From the NCBI GenBank assembly GCA_009377525.1, contig WHTW01000003.1:33525-97524 (forward strand): 64,000 nucleotides of DNA, read 5' to 3'. Shown piece by piece: positions 43,955 to 51,243 of this stretch; within the stretch, counting starts at the first letter, position 1; each line of letters begins with the position of its first letter. This stretch comes from Rhodospirillales bacterium (GTDB lineage: Bacteria > Pseudomonadota > Alphaproteobacteria > Reyranellales > Reyranellaceae). Position numbers and translations under genes: made by a program. Below the pieces are notes generated by a model. That model was not told where the DNA came from, did no database searches, and saw only the letters and a program-made list of their open reading frames with translations.

Positions 43955-44269
43955 CGACCCACTCCCCAACCATTTCCGCCTTGCGGCTCCGGATGAGCCA
44001 TTCTTGAGGCGATTGGCCGACATATCGTGGTGGGTACCCAACAACCCACAAGCGGTAGACTGCCATATCGGTAAGTCACACCGCAATAAGAAATCAAACG
44101 GAAATCGGGGAAAGAGTCAGGGATTCCATCGATTTAATCCCCAGAGCTAAGATTCGAATCGCAAAATTCCGCTTGTCGAATCGCGCGATCGTTGAAGCTG
44201 CATATGCCTTGCAGCCCTTGTCGGCATGCGGTGGTCATGCAAGATTGTCGACAATCGACGATCGGCTAG
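43955..44269. other. Gene-free stretch between ybjN and the GntR gene
   Basis: This 315-bp stretch is lower in GC than the flanking genes. It contains GTGGGT/ACCCAC (around 44031-44050), a GATTCGAATC palindrome (about 44151-44160) and the GntR-type palindrome at 44243-44256. Both neighbours read away from it, so it should hold both promoters. I could not pick clear -35/-10 pairs. Confidence 0.6.
44243..44256. promoter_or_regulatory. Perfect GntR/FCD-type operator
   Basis: The perfect 14-bp palindrome GATTGTCGACAATC contains the TTGTnnACAA core expected for FadR/FCD-type GntR regulators. It ends 13 bp before the GntR ATG, overlapping where the promoter or early transcript would be; autorepression is the simplest reading. 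Confidence 0.6.
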
Positions 44270-44986
44270 ATGCGAGGGATGTTGGCTCTTTTCGACCTTT
44301 CCGCGCCGGAACTCGGCTTGGGGCCAGTCCCAAAGGCGACGTTGCACGTCCAAATCGCCGAGCGTCTGCGCGCCGCGATCCTGGCCGGCGACATCGCGCC
44401 GGGTGCGCCGTTGACCGAAACGGCGCTGTCGAAGCGCTTCAATGTCAGCCGCGGGCCGCTGCGCGAGGCGATGCGTCAGCTCATCGAGGAGGGGCTGCTG
44501 GTGACGGTGCCCTATACCGGCACCCACGTCGCCTCGCTGTCCGTCGAGGACGTGCGCGAGATCTATTCGCTTCGCACCGCGCTGGAGATCTTCGCCTTCG
44601 AGCAGGTGTGGGAGCGCCGCGACGACCGCTTCCGCCACGAGCTCCATCGGCGCAACGAGGCGCTGCTGGCCAGCATCGATGCCGGCGACGATCGCACCAG
44701 CATCTCGACCGAGCTCGAGCTGCATGGCCTGGTCTTCGAGGCGAGCGGCCACAAGCTGCTGCAGCGCGCCTGGCACGGCCTGCGCGGCCGACTTCAGCTC
44801 TACTGGGCGGCGCACCATCGCGCCCACGGCCGACGCGGTCCCAGGCGCGACAGCCACGACAGCTACATCAAGGCGGCTCTCGGCAGCGATCTCGACGCGC
44901 TGCGGTTGGAAATCGCCGACCACATGCGCCGCGGCGCCGTGGTCACCGAGAAGTTCGTTTTGGGGGAATCGAAGAGGGAGACGTGA
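44270..44986 (+). CDS. GntR family regulator (FCD domain)
   Basis: A 238-residue transcription factor. The winged helix at about 24-90 reads LHVQIAERLRAAILAGDIAP then LTETALSKRFNVSRGPLREA; the FCD effector domain from about 95 shows IYSLRTALEIFAFE and histidines that may bind a metal-carboxylate ligand. It heads the polar amino-acid importer operon, one base before the SBP gene (stop 44986, next start 44988). It very likely represses this operon and responds to the transported amino acid or a product. Confidence 0.92.
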   Translation: MRGMLALFDLSAPELGLGPVPKATLHVQIAERLRAAILAGDIAPGAPLTETALSKRFNVSRGPLREAMRQLIEEGLLVTVPYTGTHVASLSVEDVREIYSLRTALEIFAFEQVWERRDDRFRHELHRRNEALLASIDAGDDRTSISTELELHGLVFEASGHKLLQRAWHGLRGRLQLYWAAHHRAHGRRGPRRDSHDSYIKAALGSDLDALRLEIADHMRRGAVVTEKFVLGESKRET

Positions 44987-44987
44987 C

Positions 44988-45821
44988 ATGACGATCAAGC
45001 GCCGCAAGGTCCTGGTTGGGGCCGCCTTGGGGTTCGCCGCAGGAGCCTTGGCGCCGCTGGTGGCGCACGCCGGCACCATCGAGGAGACCAAGAAGCGCGG
45101 CACCTTCCGCGTCGGCGTCACGCAGGCGCCGCCCTGGTTCTCCAAGGATCCCAAGACCGGCCAGTGGTCGTCGGGTCTCGGCATCTCCATGGGCAAGGCG
45201 ATGGCCGACGCGCTGGGCGCCAAGCTCGAGACCGTCGAGGTGAGCTGGGGCAATGCCATCGCCGCGCTCCAGTCCGACAAGATCGACATCATGTTCATGC
45301 TCGACGCCACGCCGGAGCGTAAGCAGGCCGTCGACTTCCCGGAATCGCCGCTGCTCTACTATTCGCTGGCCGTGCTGGCGCGCGACGACCTGCCGGTGAA
45401 GACCTGGGAGGACCTCAACAAGCCCGGCGTGCGCATCGCCGTGCCCCAGGCCTCGTCGATGGACCGTTTCGTCAGCGAGCACGCCGCCAAGGCCGACCTG
45501 CAGCGCTTCCCCGACAATGCCGCGGCCATCGCGGCGTTCCAGTCGGGTCGCGTCGATGCCGTGTGCCTGTTCCATCCGCCGCTGCTTGCCGCCCGCCAGC
45601 GTCTCGGCAAGGGCAAGATCGTGGTACCGACGCCGGCGCAGTCGCAGGCCTCGAGCGCGGCGATACGCAAGAACGATCCGGAGTTCGTCGCCTGGGTCGA
45701 TAAGCAGCTCGCCGGCTTCTACAAGAGCGGCCAGACCCAGAAGTGGTACGAGGCCGCGCTCAGCGACTTCGGCCTCGAGCCTGCGCTCGCTCCGCCGGTC
45801 ATGAAGGAAATGATCAAGTAG
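44988..45821 (+). CDS. Polar amino-acid ABC solute-binding protein
   Basis: A 277-residue periplasmic binding protein (SBP family 3). Signal peptide about 1-28 (RRKVLVGAALGFAAGALAPL then VAHA). Landmarks: TFRVGVTQAPPWF, NAIAALQSDKIDIMFML, ATPERKQAVDFPESPLLYYS and a C-terminal FGLEPAL. It binds an amino acid for the two-permease importer downstream. The ATG is one base after the GntR stop. Confidence 0.93.
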   Translation: MTIKRRKVLVGAALGFAAGALAPLVAHAGTIEETKKRGTFRVGVTQAPPWFSKDPKTGQWSSGLGISMGKAMADALGAKLETVEVSWGNAIAALQSDKIDIMFMLDATPERKQAVDFPESPLLYYSLAVLARDDLPVKTWEDLNKPGVRIAVPQASSMDRFVSEHAAKADLQRFPDNAAAIAAFQSGRVDAVCLFHPPLLAARQRLGKGKIVVPTPAQSQASSAAIRKNDPEFVAWVDKQLAGFYKSGQTQKWYEAALSDFGLEPALAPPVMKEMIK

Positions 45822-45827
45822 GCTCGC

Positions 45828-46508
45828 GTGGCCTACCAGTGGGACTTCACCCCGGTCTTCGCCAACGCCGATCTGTTGGCGCAGGGCCTTGTGAACACGC
45901 TCAAGGTCACGGGCGTTTCGCTTGCCTGTGGCTTGGTGCTTGGGCTGGGGTTTGCGCTGATGCGGCTGTCGCGGCAGCGCCTGGTCTCCTGGCCGGCCGG
46001 CTTCGTCATAGAAGTGTTCCGCACCACGCCGCCGCTGGTCCAGCTCTTCTGGTTCTTCTTCGCCCTGCCGCTGATCGTGGGCATCGAGATGACGCCGTTG
46101 CTGGCCGCGGTCGTCACCTTCTCGATCCAGTCGGCCGCCTTCTTCGCCGAGGTGTTCCGCGCCGGCATCGTCTCGGTCGAGCGCGGCCAGTGGGACGGTG
46201 CGCGCGCCATCGGCATGACGCACGGCCAGGCGCTGCGCCGCATCGTGCTGCCGCAGGCCGTCAAGCGCATGATTCCAGCCTTCATGGAGCGCGCCATCGA
46301 GCTCATGAAGACGACCACGCTGGTGGCGACCATCGCCTACGCCGACCTGCTGTTCGCCGCCAACGAAATCGCGCAGAAAACTTTTCGACCGCTCGAGACC
46401 TTCACCGTCGTGGCGCTGATCTACTTCGTGGTCATCACCGCCTTCAGCTTGGCGGCGCGCCAGCTCGAACGCCGCCTGGCGGTGAGCGGTGAATCGACGG
46501 TGCATTGA
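45828..46508 (+). CDS. Amino-acid ABC permease, HisM/HisQ type (1)
   Basis: A 226-residue permease with the polar amino-acid transporter signature: IEVFRTTPPLVQLFWFFFAL and the EAA loop WDGARAIGMTHGQALRRIVL. It starts with GTG at 45828, 6 bp after the SBP stop. It pairs with the next permease, whose N-terminus (WDF at residues 4-6) is strikingly alike, indicating an old duplication. Confidence 0.93.
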   Translation: MAYQWDFTPVFANADLLAQGLVNTLKVTGVSLACGLVLGLGFALMRLSRQRLVSWPAGFVIEVFRTTPPLVQLFWFFFALPLIVGIEMTPLLAAVVTFSIQSAAFFAEVFRAGIVSVERGQWDGARAIGMTHGQALRRIVLPQAVKRMIPAFMERAIELMKTTTLVATIAYADLLFAANEIAQKTFRPLETFTVVALIYFVVITAFSLAARQLERRLAVSGESTVH

Positions 46509-46509
46509 C

Positions 46510-47172
46510 ATGCACCAGTGGGATTTTGCTTCCGTCCTGGCCAACACCGATGCCCTGGCCGTCGGTGCGCTGGGCACGCTGCGCATCTTCGCCATCTGCC
46601 TGGTCGCCGGTTTGAGCCTTGGTCTGCTGGTCGGCCTCGGGCGCTATTCGCAGCGGCGGGCCTTCTACTGGCCGGCGACGGCCTTCGTCGAATTCTTCCG
46701 CAACACGCCGGTGCTGGTGCAGATCATCTGGTTCTACTTCGCGCTGCCGATCCTGATGCCCTTCTCGATCAGCCCGCTGGCGGCGGCCTCGCTCGGCATC
46801 TCGCTCAACTCGGCGGCGTTCTCGGCCGAGATCTATCGCGGCGGCATCCAGTCGATCGACCGCGGCCAGTGGGATGGTGCGCGGGCGCTCGGCATGACCT
46901 TCCTGCAGGCGATGCGGCGCATCATCCTGCCGCAGGCGCTGAAGCGCATGACGCCGGCGCTGACCAACCGCGCCATCGAGATCTTCAAGATGTCGACGCT
47001 CGCCTCGGCCATCGCCTATGTCGAGCTGCTGCAGCAGGCCAAGCTGATCGCCTCGCTGAACTTCAATCCCATCGAGGCCTACACGGCCGTCGCCGTCATC
47101 TTCTTCGTCTTCCTCTGGCCGCTGGTGCAGCTGACCTACGTGCTGGAGCGGCGCCTGGCGAGGGACGAATGA
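46510..47172 (+). CDS. Amino-acid ABC permease, HisM/HisQ type (2)
   Basis: A 220-residue permease: VEFFRNTPVLVQIIWFYFAL and EAA loop WDGARALGMTFLQAMRRIIL. The ATG at 46510 starts one base after the previous stop (TGACATG). Forms a heterodimeric channel with the preceding protein. Its stop overlaps the start of the ATPase gene (ATGA). Confidence 0.93.
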   Translation: MHQWDFASVLANTDALAVGALGTLRIFAICLVAGLSLGLLVGLGRYSQRRAFYWPATAFVEFFRNTPVLVQIIWFYFALPILMPFSISPLAAASLGISLNSAAFSAEIYRGGIQSIDRGQWDGARALGMTFLQAMRRIILPQALKRMTPALTNRAIEIFKMSTLASAIAYVELLQQAKLIASLNFNPIEAYTAVAVIFFVFLWPLVQLTYVLERRLARDE

Positions 47173-47909
47173 CCATTTTGGGCGTCTCCGGCCTCACCAA
47201 GCGCTTCGGCGCCAACACCGTGATCGCCGGCATCGATCTCGACGTGAAGAAGGGCGAGCGCATTGCCGTGCTGGGCGCTTCCGGCTCGGGCAAGTCGACG
47301 CTGCTGCGCTGCCTCAACTTCATGGAGATGCCGGACGCCGGGACGATCGCGCTCGACGGCAAGGTGATCGGCCGACGGGAGAGCGAGCTCACGCTGGTGC
47401 GCCAGCGCATCGGCATGGTGTTCCAGCAGTTCAACCTTTTCCCGCACATGACGGCGCTGGGCAACGTCATGGAGGGCCTGCGCACGGTGCGCCGCATGAG
47501 CAAGCCGGACGCCCGGGCGCGTGCCGAACGGGAACTGGCGAGGGTCGGGCTGGCCGACAAGGCGGCGCACTATCCGGCGCACCTTTCGGGCGGCCAGAAG
47601 CAGCGCGTCGCCATCGCCCGCGCGCTCGCCATGGATCCCGAGCTGCTGCTGTTCGACGAGCCGACCTCCGCGCTCGATCCCGAGCTGGTGGGCGAGGTGC
47701 TGGGCGTCATCCGGGCGCTGGCCGAGGAGGGGCGCACCATGCTGCTGGTCACCCATGAGCTCGGCTTCGCCTACCACGTGGCGACGCGCGTGATCTTCCT
47801 TGCCGACGGCACGATACACGAGCAGGGCACCCCCGACGAGGTGCTGAAGCATCCGCGGCGCGAACGCACACAGGCCTTCCTGGCCCGCCACAAGGAATTC
47901 AGTCTCTAG
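47169..47909 (+). CDS. Amino-acid ABC transporter ATPase (GlnQ/HisP type)
   Basis: A 246-residue ABC ATPase of the polar amino-acid family. Walker A GASGSGKS (about 36-43), Q-loop FQQFNLFPHMT, signature LSGGQKQR, Walker B LLLFDEPTSALDPE, and switch VTHELGFA. The ATG at 47169 lies in the stop of the permease gene. It drives uptake by the two permeases and SBP upstream. Confidence 0.96.
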   Translation: MTILGVSGLTKRFGANTVIAGIDLDVKKGERIAVLGASGSGKSTLLRCLNFMEMPDAGTIALDGKVIGRRESELTLVRQRIGMVFQQFNLFPHMTALGNVMEGLRTVRRMSKPDARARAERELARVGLADKAAHYPAHLSGGQKQRVAIARALAMDPELLLFDEPTSALDPELVGEVLGVIRALAEEGRTMLLVTHELGFAYHVATRVIFLADGTIHEQGTPDEVLKHPRRERTQAFLARHKEFSL

Positions 47910-47919
47910 GAGCACCAGC

Positions 47920-48834
47920 ATGACGACGGAGCAGGCGAGCGCGCAGGCCTATCTTGCCGACGCGCGCAACGAGAACGTTCTGGTCTACGTGAACGGCGCA
48001 TTCGTGCCGCGCAACGAGGCGCGCGTCTCGGTGTTCGATTCGGGCTTTGTGCTGGGCGACGGCGTGTGGGAGGGGCTGCGCCTGGTGAAAGGCAGGCTGA
48101 TCAGCCTGGACGCCCATCTCGACCGGCTGTTCGAGGGCGCGCGCTCGATCCAGCTCGACATCGGGCTGTCACGCGAGGGTGTCGTCAAGGCTGTGCAGGA
48201 CACGCTCGACCGCAACGGCATGACCGACGGCGCCCATGTCCGCCTGATGGTGACGCGCGGCCTGAAGAAGACGCCCAACCAGGATCCGCGGTTCGTGATC
48301 GGCCCCGCCACCATCGTGATCGTGGCCGAGTACAAGACGCCGATCCCGGAAGCGAAGGAGAGGGGCTACGCGCTCTTCACCTCGACCTTTCGCACGACCG
48401 GGCCCGACCAGTTCGACCTGCGTCTGAACTCGCATTCGCGCCTCAACCTCATCCAGGCCCTCATCCAGGCGATCAACGCCGGTGCCGACGAGGCCTTGAT
48501 GCTCGATCCGCGCGGCTTCGTCGCCTCCTGCAACTCGACCAACTTCTTCATCGTGCGCGGCCGCGAGCTCGGGACCTCGACCAGCCTCTACAGCTTCAAG
48601 GGCATCACCCAGGCCAACGTGATCGAGGCCTGGCGCAAGGCCGGCAACGTCGCGCGCGAGTGCGATTTCACCCTGGCGCAGGTCTACTCGGCGGACGAAG
48701 CCTTCGTGACCGGCACCCTGGGCGGGGTCACGCCGGTCACCAGGGTCGATGGCCGGCCGATCGCCGACGGCAAAGCCGGCAAGGTCACGAACGAGGCGAG
48801 CGAGCTCTATCTGCGGTCGGTGGGAGCGCTTTAG
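47920..48834 (+). CDS. Class IV aminotransferase-like protein, PLP lysine apparently absent
   Basis: A 304-residue fold-type IV protein. N-terminal VFDSGFVLGDGVWEGLRL and the C-terminal TGTLGGVTPVTRVDGRPI are typical of D-amino-acid/branched-chain aminotransferases. But the segment where the PLP Schiff-base lysine normally lies (I/L-K-S-x-N-x-L) reads LRLNSHSRLNLI, with Asn, and there is no other lysine near. Also the usual E-G-x-x-x-N reads VASCNSTNFF, so the glutamate is lost. It may be catalytically altered or use another role. It is 10 bp after the amino-acid ABC ATPase gene and thus co-transcribed; it could process the imported amino acid if active. Confidence 0.85.
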   Translation: MTTEQASAQAYLADARNENVLVYVNGAFVPRNEARVSVFDSGFVLGDGVWEGLRLVKGRLISLDAHLDRLFEGARSIQLDIGLSREGVVKAVQDTLDRNGMTDGAHVRLMVTRGLKKTPNQDPRFVIGPATIVIVAEYKTPIPEAKERGYALFTSTFRTTGPDQFDLRLNSHSRLNLIQALIQAINAGADEALMLDPRGFVASCNSTNFFIVRGRELGTSTSLYSFKGITQANVIEAWRKAGNVARECDFTLAQVYSADEAFVTGTLGGVTPVTRVDGRPIADGKAGKVTNEASELYLRSVGAL

Positions 48835-48855
48835 GCGCCGGGGTAAGCTACGCTG

Positions 48856-48884
48856 TTGGCGTATATGCGCTTATAGCGTATAAT
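48856..48884 (+). promoter_or_regulatory. Promoter of the BrnT/HTH locus
   Basis: TTGGCG (48856-48861) and TATAAT (48879-48884) with a 17-bp spacer, 11 bp before the brnT start. Two direct GCGTATA repeats cover the spacer and -10 region and may be the antitoxin operator. The -10 is a perfect consensus, the best in this part of the window. Confidence 0.6.
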
Positions 48885-48894
48885 GCCGGTAGCG

Positions 48895-49203
48895 ATGTCG
48901 ATGCAGATTGAGTACGACCCTGCCAAGGCCCGGCTCAACCGGCAGAAGTACGGGGTCGGTCTTGAGGTCGCCGCGGTGATCTTCGCGACGCCGTCCGTCC
49001 AGTGGACCAGCTTGCGCTAGGGGCACGGCGAAGTTCGCTATGTCGCCGTCGGCCTGGTCGAAGGCCTGGAGTTCACCTGCGTCTTCACGATGCGCCGACA
49101 GGTGGCTCGGATCATATCCGTGAGGAGGTCGAGGCATGAGGAAAGGGAACGTTTCTGGAAAGTCCGGCGCGCGCAAGTTCGTGCGGGTGACGGTGACGCC
49201 TGA
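48895..49203 (+). pseudogene. BrnT-like toxin interrupted by an amber codon
   Basis: A BrnT-type RNase toxin frame starting ATG 48895 (or 48901). It reads IEYDPAKARLNRQKYGVGLE then VAAVIFATPSVQWTSLR, meets TAG at 49018-49020, and resumes as GHGEVRYVAVGLVEG, FTCVFTMRRQVARIIS and SRHEERERFW to TGA 49201-49203. Both halves match BrnT: the second half contains the usual R-Y-V-A-V-G and R-I-I-S-x-R. If the TAG were CAG or GAG the protein would be about 102 residues. The toxin is therefore probably dead or a sequence error exists; the downstream antitoxin gene overlaps its tail. Confidence 0.75.
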
Positions 49204-49570
49204 GCAGGCGCAGAAGGCCTTGCGCTCGATCGACTGGAAGCGCGTGAAGGCCATGTCCGAGCGGGAAATCGAGCAGAATGCGCTGGATGATCCCGACAGC
49301 ATCGTGCAAGTCGACGAGGCGACAGAGCCGCAACTGGTGCCACCGATGCCCGACGTCGCCGTACTGCGTCGGCGCCTGAAGCTCAGTCAGGCCGAGTTCG
49401 CAAACCGCTTCGGCTTCAGTGTCGCGACAGTACGCAATTGGGAACAGGGGCGCGTGATGGCTGATGGACCCGCCCGCGTCCTGCTGACCGTGATCGCCAA
49501 CGAGCCGCAGGCCGTCATCCGGGCGTTGCGGCCGCCGCTACACTCGAAGCCGAAGAAGAAAGCCGCCTGA
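49136..49570 (+). CDS. Antitoxin with BrnA-like N-terminus and XRE helix-turn-helix
   Basis: A 144-residue protein. The first about 65 residues are BrnA-like (ALRSIDWKRVKAMSEREIEQ, then NALDDPDS), and residues about 75-125 are an XRE/HigA helix-turn-helix: LRRRLKLSQAEFANRFGFSV followed by ATVRNWEQG. It overlaps the last 68 bp of the BrnT frame, starting at ATG 49136 after TGAGGAGGTCGAGGC. It presumably neutralised BrnT and represses the operon. The toxin is interrupted, so it now looks like an orphan antitoxin. Confidence 0.82.
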   Translation: MRKGNVSGKSGARKFVRVTVTPEQAQKALRSIDWKRVKAMSEREIEQNALDDPDSIVQVDEATEPQLVPPMPDVAVLRRRLKLSQAEFANRFGFSVATVRNWEQGRVMADGPARVLLTVIANEPQAVIRALRPPLHSKPKKKAA

Positions 49571-49575
49571 CGCGG

Positions 49576-51243
49576 CTACTCAGCAGCGAGCTTGCGCGCC
49601 GCCCGCGGATCGCGCGTGAGCAGTCCGTCGGCGAGGTCGCGCTCGATCAGCGAGTCCGGCCGCTCGGATATGCGGCCGAAGCCGCCGCCGCCGCCCACGA
49701 ACATCTCGACGATGTCGCCCTTGGCGAGGTCGACGGCGGCCTTGCTCCTGAGGTCGTCGACCGTGCCGTTGGCGCGGTGGACGCGGCAGTAGCCGCGCTG
49801 GCCGGGCTCGCCGCCCTGCAGGCCTTCGGGCGCGAGCCGGAAGCGGTCGGAGTAGATGGCGAGCTGCACGTCGTCCTTCACGATCTCGCAGCGGCGGAAG
49901 AAGCCCGCGCCGCCGCGCCGCGCGCCCAGGCCGAAGGAGTCGGGGGCGAGCTCGTAGCCGACGATGCGGAAGAAGTCGTAGTCGATGTCGAGCGATTCGA
50001 CCGGTGCGTTGGAGCAGTTGCTGAGCGGCGAATCGACGGCGTCGCAGCCGTCTGAGTCCTTGGAGGCGCCGTAGCCGCCGCCGAAGATCTCCAGGTAAAC
50101 GCTATAGCCCTTCTCGCCGAGATGGCTGAGGCAGAAGGCCGTCGTGCAGTCGAAGCCGGTGGCGATCACCTTGTCGGGCAGCGCCTGGGCCATCGCCTTC
50201 ATCACCGCGTTGAACACGCGATAGGCCGGGATCATGCGCGCCCGCACCGGCGCCGGCGGCCGCGGGTTGAGCAGCGAGCCGTAGGGCACCTTGATCCGGA
50301 TCGGCCGCGCCATGCCCTCGTTGTAGGGAATGTCCGGGCTGGTCAGCACCGACTTCACGCAGCTGAGCGCGGCCGACAGCGTGCTGGAGAAGGGGCAGTT
50401 GAGGTTGCGCTTGACCTGCGGGCAGGTGCCCTCGAAGTCGATCTCGACCGAATCGTCGGCGATGGTGACCTTGGCCTTCACCACCAGCGGATCGTCGCTG
50501 AGCCCGTCGTCGTCGACCGCGTCCTCGCCGTAGAACGTGCCCTTGGGCGCCTGGGCGATGGCGGCGCGCACGCGGCGCTCGGAGTAGTCCTGCATCTCCT
50601 TCATCGCCGCTTCGACCTTGTCGGCGCCATAGCGCTCGCAGAGCTGTTTTACCCGCAACACGCCGATCGCATTGGCGGCGAACTGGGCATTGAAGTCGCC
50701 GATCGTGAGATCGGGCACGCGCACATTGGCCGTCACCAGGCGCTCGAACGAGCCGCCGTTCCAGTCGCGCTGGAAGTCGTACTTGCTGGGTGGGAAGCGC
50801 AGTCCCTCCTGGTAGACGTCGGACGCATGGATGTTGAGGCCGGGCGCGCCGCCGCCGAGATCGAGGTGATGCGCCACCGAGGCGCCGAAGCCCACGACGC
50901 GGCCGGCCACGAAGATCGGCGTGAAGATGAAGACGTCGGGGATGTGCTGGCCGCCCTCGAACGGGTCGTTGTTGATCAGGAAGTCGCCTTCCTTCAGCGT
51001 CTCGACCGGATGGCGCCTGAGGCAGGCGCGCAGCGTCTCGCCGATCGGGCCCAACTGCATGGGAATGAGCTCGGCCTGCGCCACTGTGTTGCCGTGGCGG
51101 TCCATCAGGCCCGCCGAGCCGTCGCGCGCCTCGCGCAGGATGGTCGAATAGGCCGAGCGAATCAGCTTCACGCCCATCTCGCGGGCGGCGGCGATCAGCG
51201 CCTGGCTGATCACGGCATAGTCGATGGGACTGAGCGCGGTCAT
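49576..51243 (-). CDS. Hydantoinase B / oxoprolinase family protein
   Basis: A 555-residue HyuB subunit. The N-terminus is SPIDYAVISQALIAAAREMG, LMDRHGN follows, and GDFLINNDPFEGGQHIPDV and NCSNAPVESLDIDYDFF are typical metal-site regions. Together with the HyuA partner it forms an ATP-dependent hydantoin- or oxoproline-opening enzyme, or an acetophenone carboxylase-like ligase. Start ATG at 51243 overlaps the HyuA stop (ATGA). Substrate not readable. Confidence 0.92.
   Translation of the reverse strand: MTALSPIDYAVISQALIAAAREMGVKLIRSAYSTILREARDGSAGLMDRHGNTVAQAELIPMQLGPIGETLRACLRRHPVETLKEGDFLINNDPFEGGQHIPDVFIFTPIFVAGRVVGFGASVAHHLDLGGGAPGLNIHASDVYQEGLRFPPSKYDFQRDWNGGSFERLVTANVRVPDLTIGDFNAQFAANAIGVLRVKQLCERYGADKVEAAMKEMQDYSERRVRAAIAQAPKGTFYGEDAVDDDGLSDDPLVVKAKVTIADDSVEIDFEGTCPQVKRNLNCPFSSTLSAALSCVKSVLTSPDIPYNEGMARPIRIKVPYGSLLNPRPPAPVRARMIPAYRVFNAVMKAMAQALPDKVIATGFDCTTAFCLSHLGEKGYSVYLEIFGGGYGASKDSDGCDAVDSPLSNCSNAPVESLDIDYDFFRIVGYELAPDSFGLGARRGGAGFFRRCEIVKDDVQLAIYSDRFRLAPEGLQGGEPGQRGYCRVHRANGTVDDLRSKAAVDLAKGDIVEMFVGGGGGFGRISERPDSLIERDLADGLLTRDPRAARKLAAE

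Noticed and set aside
44151..44162. GATTCGAATCGC resembling a tRNA T-loop
   Set aside because: No cloverleaf could be drawn with the flanking sequence.
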